A stretch of 64,000 nt of DNA from contig NZ_FWFO01000001.1 in assembly GCF_900172225.1 (NCBI RefSeq), positions 1,178,001-1,242,000 of the forward strand. The letters run 5' to 3'. The translations under genes and the position numbers were made by a program. Of the stretch, positions 35,030-44,489 are shown one piece after another (position 1 is the stretch's first letter; the number at the start of each line of letters is the position of its first letter). The notes under the pieces were generated by a model. That model was not told where the DNA came from and made no database searches. It saw only the letters and a program-made list of their open reading frames with translations. Source of the DNA: Falsiruegeria litorea R37. GTDB lineage: Bacteria > Pseudomonadota > Alphaproteobacteria > Rhodobacterales > Rhodobacteraceae.

Positions 35030-36528
35030 ACATCGGTGCGTGGCTGTACCGGCAGGCGCAGGTGGGCTCTGATCGGCCTGCGTTGTTTCTGGGGACAGAG
35101 CAGGTGGCCACCTATGGCGAGTTTCATCACCGGGCCGCGTGCCTTGCCGGGTGGTTACTGGCGCAAGGCGTCGAGCCGGGGGATCGCGTGGCGCTGTTCA
35201 TGAAGAACGGCCCGGACTACCTTATCACGCTTTATGCCATTTGGTACGCGGGGGCTGCCGCTGTGCCGATCAACGCCAAACTGCACGGGCGCGAGGCGGC
35301 GTATATTGTCGACAACTCAGAGGCGCGGTTTGCCTTTACGTCTGCGGGGCTGACAGAAAGCCTGGAAGCGGCAGGGACAAAGGCGCGGCTGATCGACATC
35401 AGCGCTGCGACCTATGCAGACGCGCTGGCATATGAACCGGTGCCAGAGTCCGCGATTTGCGCTCCGGAAGATCTGGCTTGGCTGTTCTATACATCGGGCA
35501 CGACGGGCAAGCCCAAAGGCGTGATGATCACGCACCGCATGCTGATCGCCGTGTCGCTGGCCTATTTCACCGATGTCGACGCAGCGTCGGGCGAGGACAG
35601 CATTCTCTACGCCGCCCCCATGAGCCACGGTGCCGGGCTTTATGCCATGCTGCATGTTCTGGTGGGCGCGCGCCATGTCTGCCCGGCGTCGGGCGGGTTT
35701 GACGAGGCAGAAATCTTCGACCTGGCGCGCCAGGTCGACCGAGTGCAGATGTTCGCCGCGCCCACGATGGTCAAACGATTGACGGATGTGGCGCGGGCCG
35801 TGAACGAGAGCGGAGAGGGGCTGCGTACCGTAGTTTATGCCGGCGGGCCAATGTATGTGGCCGATATCACGGCCGCGGTCGCGCATTTCGGGCCCATCTT
35901 TGTTCAAATCTATGGCCAGGGCGAATGCCCGATGGGGATCACCGCCCTGTCGCGGCATGATGTGGCGGATCGGGATCATCCTCGCTGGCGCGAACGGTTG
36001 GCAAGCGTGGGCCGCGCACAAGCCCCGGTCGAGGTGCGCGTTGGCGATGCACAAGGCAAGCCAGTGCCGCGGGGCGAGGTGGGCGAGATCATGGTGCGCG
36101 GCGATGTGGTCATGCCCGGCTATTGGCGCAACGAGGCGGCAAATGCCAAGACGTTGTTGGATGGCTGGCTGATGACCGGGGACATGGGGTTCATGGATGA
36201 AGACGGCTATGTCACCCTGCAGGATCGCTCCAAGGATCTGATCATCACGGGTGGGTCGAATGTCTACCCACGCGAAGTCGAGGAGGTGTTGCTGGCCCAT
36301 CCGCTGGTGGAGGAGGTCTCGGTCGTGGGGCGTCCGCATGCAGAGTGGGGCGAAGAGGTTGTGGCCTTTGTTGTGGGGACGGCAGATCCTGAGGAATTGG
36401 ACCGGCTGTGCATCGACAGCATCGCCCGGTTCAAACGCCCCAAGGATTACCTGCGCTTAAGTGAGCTGCCCAAGAATAACTATGGTAAAGTGCTGAAAAC
36501 CGAGCTGCGCAAGCGGTTCGAAGGCTGA
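35026..36528 (+). CDS. AMP-binding acyl-CoA synthetase
   Basis: A 500-residue ANL-superfamily ligase. The P-loop YTSGTTGKPKG is at 155-165, the later motifs YGQGECPMG, GWLMTGDMG, DRSKDLIITGGSNVYPREVE follow, and the C-terminal catalytic Lys lies in NNYGKVLKTEL. Translationally coupled to the thiolase (ATGA at 35026). Activates a carboxylic acid to its CoA ester; chain type cannot be told. With the ABC importer 1.1 kb downstream on the other strand, an imported carboxylate is a reasonable guess. Confidence 0.92.
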   Translation: MNIGAWLYRQAQVGSDRPALFLGTEQVATYGEFHHRAACLAGWLLAQGVEPGDRVALFMKNGPDYLITLYAIWYAGAAAVPINAKLHGREAAYIVDNSEARFAFTSAGLTESLEAAGTKARLIDISAATYADALAYEPVPESAICAPEDLAWLFYTSGTTGKPKGVMITHRMLIAVSLAYFTDVDAASGEDSILYAAPMSHGAGLYAMLHVLVGARHVCPASGGFDEAEIFDLARQVDRVQMFAAPTMVKRLTDVARAVNESGEGLRTVVYAGGPMYVADITAAVAHFGPIFVQIYGQGECPMGITALSRHDVADRDHPRWRERLASVGRAQAPVEVRVGDAQGKPVPRGEVGEIMVRGDVVMPGYWRNEAANAKTLLDGWLMTGDMGFMDEDGYVTLQDRSKDLIITGGSNVYPREVEEVLLAHPLVEEVSVVGRPHAEWGEEVVAFVVGTADPEELDRLCIDSIARFKRPKDYLRLSELPKNNYGKVLKTELRKRFEG

Positions 36529-36548
36529 GCGTTCCGAGGGAGGGGACC

Positions 36549-36623
36549 GCTCCCGCCCCCGCGGCATGCCCTGACGGGCCCTTGCGGCGTTGGGCCGCGC
36601 GCCTCGCCTGACGGCTCGGCGCG
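36549..36623 (+). repeat. Dispersed GC-rich hairpin repeat, copy 3
   Basis: GCTCCCGCCC at 36549-36558, GTTGGGCC at 36589-36596, then a GC-rich imperfect hairpin to about 36623. Same order as at 4337-4411. It sits between the convergent acyl-CoA synthetase and glycosyltransferase genes. Confidence 0.68.
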
Positions 36624-36662
36624 TCACCGCAGAATGAGGCTGTATCTGCCAGCAGCAGTGGA

Positions 36663-37529
36663 TCACGCCGTTGCAAACCAATCCGGTAGTGTTGTTTTCA
36701 CTTCGCCCTTGATGCTGCGCGCGCGGATCAGCCCTTTTTCGGTGTCACGGAGAGGATTTTGGCTGAGCAGGTCATAGGCCGCCGCTTCCGCCTGGCTCCA
36801 GTCCTGGTGGGGCAGGCTCTCCATCATGGCAAAGAACTTGCGGTTCTCGGCACCGGGATCCTTCCAGGCGGCTCCGGGAAGGCCACGTTCGCCGGAGTTG
36901 GCGATTTTCTGGCGAACGTGATTAGCTGCGGATAGCGCAGATGTGTTGGCAAACTTCAGATGCGCCAGATAGACGCCGCGGGGCATGACAAAGGGGTAAT
37001 TCGCAGTGAAACGCGGGCGCACCTCGATCCCGTGACGCATCAAGCCGACCCGTTTTCTCACGGCCCAGGCCTTGCTGTAGTGGCCGGAAAAGACGGCGCT
37101 GCGGCGCGAGGCCAAAGCGGGGGCGTCCTGGGACAGCACGGGATCGTCGAGCTCTTCGCAGATGTTCAGACCAAGCGAAAACAGCGCGTTTGCGTCTTGG
37201 CGGGCAAAGAGATCTTCGAAGCTGCTGTACAGATCCGGCGAAAGGCAGATCAATTCGTCCGCATCAGTTCGGATCACCCAATCATAGACCTCGGCCAGAC
37301 CCTGCTGGATGCTGTTGAGCATTCGGTTTCTGCTTTTGTCGAAGTGGGCAAATCCGTCGCGGGGGATTGTGATGACGCTGGCCTTGGGGCACAGACGGCC
37401 GATCTCGGGATCCGGGCCGTGCGAGACCACATAGAGGTTCTGGGGGCCGAGATGTTTCCCGTAGTGTGCATACCACTGCGCCAGGGCCCAGTAGTCGCGG
37501 TAAACCATTGTGATCGCGCAAATCTTCAT
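36663..37529 (-). CDS. Glycosyltransferase family 2-like protein
   Basis: A 288-residue protein beginning MKICAITMVYRDYWALAQW, the beta-strand/loop start of GT-A folds. WVIRTDADELI at about 85-95 (D89, D91) serves as the DxD-type metal motif. Related in pattern to the Glyco_tranf_2_4 group of Roseobacter proteins. ATG 37529 begins the domain directly. No other polysaccharide genes are next to it, so donor and acceptor are unknown. Confidence 0.8.
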   Translation of the reverse strand: MKICAITMVYRDYWALAQWYAHYGKHLGPQNLYVVSHGPDPEIGRLCPKASVITIPRDGFAHFDKSRNRMLNSIQQGLAEVYDWVIRTDADELICLSPDLYSSFEDLFARQDANALFSLGLNICEELDDPVLSQDAPALASRRSAVFSGHYSKAWAVRKRVGLMRHGIEVRPRFTANYPFVMPRGVYLAHLKFANTSALSAANHVRQKIANSGERGLPGAAWKDPGAENRKFFAMMESLPHQDWSQAEAAAYDLLSQNPLRDTEKGLIRARSIKGEVKTTLPDWFATA

Positions 37530-37587
37530 GGCGGCATTTAACGCGCCCTGTTGGTGTTTTGGAACTGTTTGTTCGACCGCGAGCGGC

Positions 37588-37619
37588 AAAAAAAGAGGTC
37601 GACCCAAGCAGGGCCGACC
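37588..37619 (-). terminator. Intrinsic terminator after the ABC transporter operon
   Basis: On the minus strand GGTCGGCCC, loop TGCTT, GGGTCGACC, then TC followed by seven T (37588-37594). The 9-bp stem has one G-U pair. Located about 45 bp past the livF-like stop. Confidence 0.85.
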
Positions 37620-37665
37620 CAGACAGGTGTCCACACGAAGTGATCCGTGCGACGGGGAGTGTTCC

Positions 37666-38421
37666 TTAGATCGCCAAATATTCGGCGCGCAGCTCTTCGT
37701 TTTCCAGAACCTCGGCGGCCAATCCGTCAAAGACGATGCCGCCTGTATCCAGGATCACGGCGCGGTCGGCCAGTTCCAGCGCGCGCACTGCGTTCTGCTC
37801 GACGATGATAGTGGTCATGCCCTGTTCCTTGATGTGGATGAGGGTCTTTTCGATCTCGTCCACAATCACGGGTGCCAGGCCTTCGTAAGGTTCATCCAGC
37901 AGCAGCACCTTGATGTCCCGCGCCAAGGCGCGCGCGATGGCCAACATCTGCTGTTCACCGCCCGACAGCGTCACGCCCTCTTGTTTGCGGCGTTCGCCCA
38001 AGCGAGGGAAGAGGTCATACAGACGATCCAGTGACCAGCCGATGGGCGGGGCAATCTGGGCCAGTTGCAGGTTTTCCTCGACCGTCAAGCCGGGGATGAT
38101 GCGGCGGTCTTCGGGCACCAGGCCCAAACCGACAGACGCCGCCTCGTAGCTGGCCATGTTGTGCAAGGGTTGGTGGTCCAACCAAATTTCGCCCTGGCGC
38201 ACCTCGGGGTCGCCAAGTCGTGCAATCGAGCGCAGGGTTGAGGTTTTGCCAGCCCCGTTGCGCCCCAGCAGGGCCAGGATCTCACCCTCGTGGACATTAA
38301 AGGAAATGCCCTGCACGATATAACTTTCGCCATAGTACGAATGCATGTCCCAGACCGAGAGAAACGCCGGAGCGGTCGTGGCCTGATTGGCGTTTTTGGA
38401 AAAGTCCGGTTTGACGTTCAT
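37666..38421 (-). CDS. HAAT-family ABC transporter ATP-binding protein (LivF-like)
   Basis: A 251-residue ABC ATPase. Walker A GRNGAGKTS, signature LSGGEQQML, Walker B VLLLDEPYEGLAP and the EQN switch typical of LivF are visible. An N-terminal extension (MNVKPDFSKNANQA) precedes the domain. Last gene of the five-gene importer operon, 12 bp after the LivG-like gene and followed by a terminator. Partners: the LivG-like ATPase and two permeases. Confidence 0.94.
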   Translation of the reverse strand: MNVKPDFSKNANQATTAPAFLSVWDMHSYYGESYIVQGISFNVHEGEILALLGRNGAGKTSTLRSIARLGDPEVRQGEIWLDHQPLHNMASYEAASVGLGLVPEDRRIIPGLTVEENLQLAQIAPPIGWSLDRLYDLFPRLGERRKQEGVTLSGGEQQMLAIARALARDIKVLLLDEPYEGLAPVIVDEIEKTLIHIKEQGMTTIIVEQNAVRALELADRAVILDTGGIVFDGLAAEVLENEELRAEYLAI

Positions 38422-38433
38422 TGATCTTCTCCT

Positions 38434-39189
38434 TTACGCCGATTCACCCAGATACGCTTCGCGCACCTTGGGATGGCCCTTGATGTTTTCCGGCGTGTCT
38501 TCGACCAGCGGCGTGCCCTGCGCCAGAACGGTGATGCGCTCGGCCAGAGAGAACACCACATGCATGTCATGCTCGATGATGGCGATGGTGATGTCGCGCT
38601 CGTCCTTGATCTGCTTGAGCAGGTCGATGGTGTTGTTGGTGTCCGCGCGTGCCATGCCAGCGGTGGGTTCATCCAGCAGCAGCAGGCGGGGTTCCTGAGA
38701 CAGGCACATGCCGATCTCAAGCCGCCGTTTGTCCCCGCGCGACAGCGAGGCGGATTGCATGTGCCGCTTGTCGGCCATGTTCATGTCCTCAAGCACGCTT
38801 TCGGCCCGTTCGATGATGTCCTTCTGGCTGCCGACCGAGGGCATGGCGTTCAGTTCGAACGCCCCGTCCCGTTTGGCAAAGCAGGGGATCATCATGTTTT
38901 CCATCACCGTCAGATCGCCAAAGATCTCAGGCGTCTGGAACACGCGGGAAATGCCCATCTGGTTGATCTCATACGGCGCACGGCCCAGCACGGACTGCCC
39001 GTCGAACATGACCGAGCCGGTGTCGGGGATCAGCTTGCCCACCAAGCAGTTGAGCAGGGTGGATTTGCCCGCCCCGTTGGGGCCGATGATCGCGTGGACG
39101 GTGTTTTCGGCCACGCTCAGGTTCACGTCTCCCAGGGCCTGCAGGCCACCGAACCGTTTGTTGACGCCTTTGACTTCAAGAATGCCCAT
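38434..39189 (-). CDS. HAAT-family ABC transporter ATP-binding protein (LivG-like)
   Basis: A 251-residue ABC ATPase. Walker A GPNGAGKST is in the N-terminal part, signature LSRGDKRRLEIGM (Ser-Arg-Gly-Asp in place of the usual SGG), Walker B LLLLDEPTAGM and switch EHDMHVV follow. The LSRGD signature is frequent in this LivG-type group. It lies 11 bp from the livM-like gene. Confidence 0.93.
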   Translation of the reverse strand: MGILEVKGVNKRFGGLQALGDVNLSVAENTVHAIIGPNGAGKSTLLNCLVGKLIPDTGSVMFDGQSVLGRAPYEINQMGISRVFQTPEIFGDLTVMENMMIPCFAKRDGAFELNAMPSVGSQKDIIERAESVLEDMNMADKRHMQSASLSRGDKRRLEIGMCLSQEPRLLLLDEPTAGMARADTNNTIDLLKQIKDERDITIAIIEHDMHVVFSLAERITVLAQGTPLVEDTPENIKGHPKVREAYLGESA

Positions 39190-39200
39190 GATGCGTCTCC

Positions 39201-40409
39201 TTATTCCGCAGGTTCGGTTTTGCCGGTGGTTTCGTCATCGCTGCCCTTGCTGCGCTTACGGCGCACCCAGGCTGCGAGACGTTGGCCACCTTCGACCAGA
39301 CCACCCGGCAGGAAGATCACAACCATCATGAACATCAGGCCCAGTGTCAGGTGCCAGCCTTTGCCCACAAAGGGGTGGATGATGGTGACCACGAAATCTT
39401 CAAGCCCATCAGGCAGGAAGGCGAACCAACCGTGCAGGACGTTGTCGTTGATCTTCGAGAAGATGTTCTCGAAATACTTGATGAAACCTGCGCCCAGAAC
39501 CGGGCCGATCAACGTGCCGGCACCGCCGAGGATGGTCATCAAGACAACCTCGCCCGACGCGGTCCACTGCATGCGCTCGGCCCCTGCCAGCGGGTCCATC
39601 GCGGCCATCAGGCCACCGGCCAGACCGGCGTACATGCCCGAAATCACAAAGGCCGCCAGAGTGTAGGGGCGGGTGTTGAGCCCGGTGTAGTTCATCCGCT
39701 GCTGGTTCGACTTCACCGCCCGCAGCATCATGCCGAACGGCGAGCGGAAGATGCGGATCGCGATGTAGAATGCAACCATCATGATGATAGCACAGACATA
39801 ATAGCCCGCGTTGAAGTCGAACGCCCAGGGGCCGATATCCAGCGTATAGGTCGACCTCATCGACAGGCCAAACAGATGCGGCAGGTCAGGTGCGTTTGCA
39901 CCCTGAAGGATCTGCGGGTCATCGTTGTAAACCTGCAGGCCGGTTTCACCGTTGGTCAGGTTGAACTTGGGGTTCGACAGCACCGAATAGGCCAGCGCAA
40001 AGGACATCTGGGCAAAGGCCAGTGTCAGGATCGAAAAGTAGATACCCGAGCGGCGCAGGCTGACGTATCCGATCAGCAGCGAGAAGAGACCCGCGATGAT
40101 CACCGCCAGAACGATGGCCGGGATGATGTTGTAGCTGAGGAGCTTGAACATCCACACGGCTGAGTAAGACCCGACACCCAGGAAGGCGGCGTGTCCAAAG
40201 GACAGATAGCCGGTCAGACCAAACAGGATGTTGAACCCCACGGCGAAGATCCCGAAGATCACGAACCGCTGCATCAGGTCAGGATAGCCCGCGTTGAACT
40301 GCGCCATGGCGCTGTTGGTCGGGAAGGGGTTGAGGATGAAGGGCGCCAGCAAGGTCAGGATTGCTACGACGATCAGAAGGGATGTGTCTTTTTTATCTAA
40401 ACCAAACAT
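39201..40409 (-). CDS. HAAT-family ABC transporter permease (LivM-like)
   Basis: A 402-residue integral membrane protein with many hydrophobic helices. It has the motif [15 protein letters not shown] and the permease signature [26 protein letters not shown] near the cytoplasmic loop. The charged C-terminus ([20 protein letters not shown]) is longer than in E. coli LivM. The LivH-like gene ends four bases upstream. Substrate class (branched-chain amino acid, amide or carboxylate) is not fixed by sequence. Confidence 0.92.
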   Translation of the reverse strand: MFGLDKKDTSLLIVVAILTLLAPFILNPFPTNSAMAQFNAGYPDLMQRFVIFGIFAVGFNILFGLTGYLSFGHAAFLGVGSYSAVWMFKLLSYNIIPAIVLAVIIAGLFSLLIGYVSLRRSGIYFSILTLAFAQMSFALAYSVLSNPKFNLTNGETGLQVYNDDPQILQGANAPDLPHLFGLSMRSTYTLDIGPWAFDFNAGYYVCAIIMMVAFYIAIRIFRSPFGMMLRAVKSNQQRMNYTGLNTRPYTLAAFVISGMYAGLAGGLMAAMDPLAGAERMQWTASGEVVLMTILGGAGTLIGPVLGAGFIKYFENIFSKINDNVLHGWFAFLPDGLEDFVVTIIHPFVGKGWHLTLGLMFMMVVIFLPGGLVEGGQRLAAWVRRKRSKGSDDETTGKTEPAE

Positions 40410-40413
40410 GGCC

Positions 40414-41436
40414 TTACTCCTCCATCACGCCTTTGCGACCCATCAACCCGCGTGGACGGGTGAGTAGGACTACGATGGCGACAAGATAGATAATGATCTG
40501 GTTGATGCCGGGGATGGTGGTGGTGGCCCAGGTGGTCGAGGCAAAGCTTTCCAGAATGCCCAGCAGGAAGCCTGCCAGCACGGCCCCGGGCAACGAGCCC
40601 ATGCCACCGACGACGACCACAACGAAGCTGAGAACCAGGAAGTCCATGCCCATGTGATAATTCGGTGGATTGATCGGCCCGTACATTACACCCGCAAGTC
40701 CCGCGACGGCGGCGGCGATGCCGAACATGATGGTAAAGCGGCGGTCGATGTTGATGCCCAACAGTCCAACGGTTTCACGGTCGGCCATGCCTGCCCGAAC
40801 AACCATCCCAAAGGTGGTAAACTGGAGGAAGGCAAAGATGCCGCCGATGATCAGGGTGGCAAAGCAGAAGTAGACGATGCGCCAAACCGGATAGACGATG
40901 TCCATCCCGATGATCGCGCCTAGGTTGGCAACGCCGTTCAGTGCGTCAGGTGGCGGTGTCTGGATCGGGTTGGCGCCGAAGAAATACTTGACGATTTCCT
41001 GCATGACGATGGCCAGACCAAAGGTCACGAGGATCTGGTCGGCGTGGGGACGCTTGTAGAAATGCTTGATCAGCCCACGTTCCATTACATAGCCGACGAG
41101 CAGCATGATCGGGATGGCAATGACCAACGCCAGCGGAACGGCCCAGTCGATGATCCAAGCCCCGGCCTCGGGCCCGAACCAGGCCTCGACATAAGGCGTT
41201 TTGACCTTCAGCGGATTGCCCAGAAAGTCCTTTTGTGTCTCATCGATGGTCTCGAACGACAGGTTCAGCACGCGTTGCAGGGTGACGGCACAGAAAGCGC
41301 CGATCATGAACAGCGCCCCGTGGGCAAAGTTCACCACGCCAAGCGTGCCGAAGATGAGTGTCAGCCCGAGCGCAATCAGCGCATAGGCCGAGCCCTTGTC
41401 GAGCCCGTTTAGAATTTGAAGCAGGATGGCGTCCAT
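40414..41436 (-). CDS. HAAT-family ABC transporter permease (LivH-like)
   Basis: A 340-residue integral membrane protein. It begins [20 protein letters not shown] and has the segment [13 protein letters not shown] typical of LivH permeases. The C-terminal [23 protein letters not shown] motif interacts with the ATPases. ATG 41436 has AAAGG at good distance; a GTG three codons earlier is the alternative. Separated from the binding-protein gene by two tandem hairpins. Confidence 0.92.
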   Translation of the reverse strand: MDAILLQILNGLDKGSAYALIALGLTLIFGTLGVVNFAHGALFMIGAFCAVTLQRVLNLSFETIDETQKDFLGNPLKVKTPYVEAWFGPEAGAWIIDWAVPLALVIAIPIMLLVGYVMERGLIKHFYKRPHADQILVTFGLAIVMQEIVKYFFGANPIQTPPPDALNGVANLGAIIGMDIVYPVWRIVYFCFATLIIGGIFAFLQFTTFGMVVRAGMADRETVGLLGINIDRRFTIMFGIAAAVAGLAGVMYGPINPPNYHMGMDFLVLSFVVVVVGGMGSLPGAVLAGFLLGILESFASTTWATTTIPGINQIIIYLVAIVVLLTRPRGLMGRKGVMEE

Positions 41437-41478
41437 TGTCCCCACCTTTGGGTTGGCCGGTTATGGCTTAGTTATTTT

Positions 41479-41546
41479 CCCCCGGACCGGGGCTCTCCCC
41501 TTCCTCGGTCCGGGGGTGGCGGAACCCTGCTCAGGGGGCAGGGTTC
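41479..41546. promoter_or_regulatory. Two tandem perfect hairpins between binding-protein and permease genes
   Basis: Hairpin 1: 11-bp perfect stem 41479-41489 with 41506-41516. Hairpin 2: 9-bp perfect stem 41522-41530 with 41538-41546. Neither has a T-tract. Such elements stabilise the upstream part of the message and reduce read-through, giving more binding protein than membrane components; that role is inferred. Confidence 0.8.
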
Positions 41547-41570
41547 TACCGTCAGGCGCACATGCGAACC

Positions 41571-42917
41571 TTATGCGCCCGGATTACACTTGCCCAAGTC
41601 GCCACCGGCGAACATCGGGTGATCAGGCGCATAGGTGACCTGCTCGACCGGCGTCACTTCGACGATTTCCAGCGTGTCATAGGCGTTGGTCGGGTTCAGG
41701 GCCCCGCGCACAACCAGCACATCCTTGAAGCACTGGTGGTCGTCGGCACGATACAGCGTCTTGCCGTTGCCCAGACCATCGAACTCAAAGCCTTCCAGAG
41801 CTTCAGCAACACCACAGGGGTTGAAGGTGCCCGCACGCTCACACGCGTCAGCATAGAGCAGAACCTGTGCATAGCAGGTCTGAGCCGAGTTTGACGGCGG
41901 CTTGCCGTACTTCTCGCCGAACGACTTGACGAATGCCTTGGTGCCTTCGTCCTGCAGCTGCCAGTTCCAGTTCATCGATCCCAGAACGCCTTTGATGTTT
42001 TCACCCGCACCGGCGGCCATCAGTTCCGAATACAGCGGAACAACGATCTTGAAGTCCTTGTTGTTCACGACCTTGTCGAGCAGGCCGAACTGGATCGCGT
42101 TGGTCAGCGAGTTGACCATGTTGCCGCCGTAGTGGTTCAGAACCAGCACGTCCGCGCCCGAGTTCAGAACCGGCGCGATGTAGGACGAGAAGTCGGTCGA
42201 TGCGAGCGGGGTTTTCACCGTGTTCACGGTTTCCCAGCCCATGGCTTCGGTCGAGGCCACAATCGACTCTTCCTGGGTCCAGCCCCAGTTGTAGTCAGCC
42301 GTCAGGTGATAGGCGCGACGTTCCTTGCCCATCTCGGCCGCCAGCACCGGCGCCAGCGCGGCACCCGACATATAGGCGTTAAAGAAGTGACGGAAGCCGT
42401 TTGCCTTCTTGTCCTTGCCGGTGGTGTCGTTGGCGTGTGTGAGACCCGCCATGAAGATAACGCCTGCTTCTTGGCACAGGCCCTGAACCGCAACAGCCAC
42501 GCCCGAGGACGAGCCGCCATTAATCATGATCGCGCCGTCTTTTTCGATCATCGACTTGGCCGATGCGCGAGCTGCGTCCGATTTGGTCTGAGTGTCGCCG
42601 GTGACGAACTCGACCTTCTTGCCCAGGATGCCGTTGCCCTTGAGCGCCTTCGAGGTGAAGGTGTTCAGGCAGCCGCCGTCGCCTTCGCCGTTCAGATGCT
42701 CGACCGCGAGCTGCTGTGCCAGCAGTTCATCGTTTCCTTCATCCGCATAGGGACCGGTTTGCGGCACGTTGAAGCCCAGAGTGACAGAACCGCCTGTGGG
42801 TTCGTTTGTGTAAGCAGCCGCAGACGAGGCGGTAAAGATCGTCGGTAGTGCAACACCAGCGCCCGCAACGGCACCGGATTTCAGCACGCCACGACGTGTG
42901 ACATCAGATTTGGTCAT
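41571..42917 (-). CDS. HAAT-family ABC transporter substrate-binding protein
   Basis: A 448-residue periplasmic binding protein. A Tat-type signal (TRRGVLKSGAVAGAGVALP) carries the twin arginine and ends near SSAAA|YT. The mature part is a leucine-binding-protein-like type I fold (VTLGFNVPQTGPYADEGND, later GGSSSGVAVAVQGLC). Several cysteines suggest disulfides. It resembles the urea/amide and aromatic-acid branch of these proteins as much as amino-acid binders, so the substrate is left open. Start ATG 42917 has GGGAGGA. First gene of the operon, divergent from a ScfR-type regulator. Confidence 0.93.
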   Translation of the reverse strand: MTKSDVTRRGVLKSGAVAGAGVALPTIFTASSAAAYTNEPTGGSVTLGFNVPQTGPYADEGNDELLAQQLAVEHLNGEGDGGCLNTFTSKALKGNGILGKKVEFVTGDTQTKSDAARASAKSMIEKDGAIMINGGSSSGVAVAVQGLCQEAGVIFMAGLTHANDTTGKDKKANGFRHFFNAYMSGAALAPVLAAEMGKERRAYHLTADYNWGWTQEESIVASTEAMGWETVNTVKTPLASTDFSSYIAPVLNSGADVLVLNHYGGNMVNSLTNAIQFGLLDKVVNNKDFKIVVPLYSELMAAGAGENIKGVLGSMNWNWQLQDEGTKAFVKSFGEKYGKPPSNSAQTCYAQVLLYADACERAGTFNPCGVAEALEGFEFDGLGNGKTLYRADDHQCFKDVLVVRGALNPTNAYDTLEIVEVTPVEQVTYAPDHPMFAGGDLGKCNPGA

Positions 42918-43013
42918 TCATTCCTCCCATTTCGTGATTTGCACCGGGCGGCTCCTCTTCCGCATGGCGCAGGCACTATTCGTGCAAATCAAGTATGGGG
43001 TGGGGTTGGAAAA

Positions 43014-43045
43014 TTGCGCAATAAACCCTTTATTTTGCGCAATAA
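43014..43045. promoter_or_regulatory. Twin TTGCGCAATAA operator-like sites
   Basis: The 11-mer TTGCGCAATAA occurs exactly at 43014-43024 and 43035-43045, start-to-start 21 bp (two helical turns), each containing the palindrome TTGCGCAA. It lies between the binding-protein operon and the ScfR-type gene, the natural place for that regulator to bind. It resembles the TTTGCAAA-type sites known for RamB/PrpR relatives. Confidence 0.6.
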
Positions 43046-43147
43046 TTCTGTAAATTCATACACAGGAATATGGCGTGCTTTGTAAAAAAGATTACGACGC
43101 GCCGCAGAAAGCCATTGATAAGGCAACATAATATCTTGGGGGCGCTC

Positions 43148-44446
43148 ATGGCACGTGACACGCTGACCGGCAGCCGAATACGAGAGCGCAGGATGATCGC
43201 GGGTTTGCGTCAGGCAGATCTTGCACGACAGGTGGGTATTTCCGCCTCATATCTCAACCTCATTGAACACAACAGGCGCAGAATCGGCGGCAAATTGCTG
43301 GTGAATATCGCCACAGAGCTGGGTGTCGAACCCTCGATGCTGACCGAAGGGGCCGAGGCGGCGTTGATTGCCACACTGAAAGAGGCGGCAGCAGATGCCG
43401 GTGCCGTCGCCGCCGAGGTGGACCGGGCCGAAGAGTTCGCAGGCCGTTTCCCCGGTTGGGCAGAGGTTCTGGCACAAGAGCATCGCCGCGCCGGGGGGCT
43501 GGAGCGGACGGTAGAAACGCTGTCGGACCGGCTGACCCATGACCCACATCTGGCAGCCTCGTTGCACGAAGTCCTGTCAACCGCTGCCGCCATCCGCTCG
43601 ACCGCGTCGATTCTGGCCGAAACCGGAGAGCTGGAGCCGGAATGGCGCGATCGCTTCCATCGCAACATCAATCAGGATGCCGAGCGTCTGGCCGAAAGCT
43701 CCAAGGCGCTGGTGACCTATCTTGATGAAAGCGACAGCAGCGAAGAGCGGCGTGGTGTTCCGCTGGAAGAGGCCGAGGCCTTTATTGCCGCACAAGGCCA
43801 TCACTTCCCCGCGCTCGAGGCCGGAGGCGCCGTTGGGGATCAGAAGCTGAGCGGGTTGTCGTCCTCGGCCGCACAAACCATCGCACGCGAGATGCTGAGC
43901 ATCTATCTGGCCGATGCACGCGCCATGCCCTTGGCCGATTTCATGGCGGCAGTGGAACGGCACGGGATCGACCCGCTGACCCTGTCGCGCGAATTTCACG
44001 TGGACATGCCCGCCGTGTTCCGCCGTCTTGCCAGCCTGCCGCAAGGCGCGTTGCCTCAGGACGTGGGGCTGGTGGTCTGTGACGCGTCTGGCAGTATTCT
44101 GTTTCGCAAATCGATCCCCGGATTTGCCTTGCCGCGCTATGGCGAAAGCTGCCCGTTGTGGCCACTCTTTACGGCGCTCAATCGACCATTGGTGCCGATC
44201 CGCAGGCGGGTGTCGCAATTGGGGCGCACGGCAGGCGAGTTCGACTGCCTTGCCGTTTCCTGGCCACAAGAGATGCCGGGCTTTGACCGCGATCCGGTGT
44301 ACCGTTCGATCATGTTGATCCTGCCGGTGCCGGCGGCTCAAACCGGGGGGGAAGATGCGCAACCTGTTGGCAGCAGCTGCCGCGTGTGTCCCCGTGACGC
44401 CTGTGGCGCACGCCGCGAACCCTCTATTCTGTCACAAGGGTTTTGA
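43148..44446 (+). CDS. ScfR/PrpR-type short-chain fatty acyl regulator (XRE HTH plus DUF2083)
   Basis: A 432-residue regulator. The N-terminal XRE HTH is GSRIRERRMIAGLRQADLARQ and VGISASYLNLIEHNRR. A long helical middle follows, and the C-terminal DUF2083-type domain ends with the cysteine motif CRVCPRDACGARREPSIL, typical of PrpR/RamB relatives that sense acyl-CoA and may hold an iron-sulfur cluster. ATG 43148 was chosen because it starts the domain; an upstream ATG adds a basic tail. Divergent from the ABC importer, whose expression it probably controls. Confidence 0.9.
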   Translation: MARDTLTGSRIRERRMIAGLRQADLARQVGISASYLNLIEHNRRRIGGKLLVNIATELGVEPSMLTEGAEAALIATLKEAAADAGAVAAEVDRAEEFAGRFPGWAEVLAQEHRRAGGLERTVETLSDRLTHDPHLAASLHEVLSTAAAIRSTASILAETGELEPEWRDRFHRNINQDAERLAESSKALVTYLDESDSSEERRGVPLEEAEAFIAAQGHHFPALEAGGAVGDQKLSGLSSSAAQTIAREMLSIYLADARAMPLADFMAAVERHGIDPLTLSREFHVDMPAVFRRLASLPQGALPQDVGLVVCDASGSILFRKSIPGFALPRYGESCPLWPLFTALNRPLVPIRRRVSQLGRTAGEFDCLAVSWPQEMPGFDRDPVYRSIMLILPVPAAQTGGEDAQPVGSSCRVCPRDACGARREPSILSQGF

Positions 44447-44489
44447 CAGTTCCGTGACGGCGGCGCTAAGTTGAACAAAGCCGCAGCGA

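Noticed and set aside
39282-40163. Plus-strand frame opposite the LivM-like gene
   Set aside because: His/Gln/Arg-rich antisense product with no domain; the minus-strand permease is clearly the real gene.
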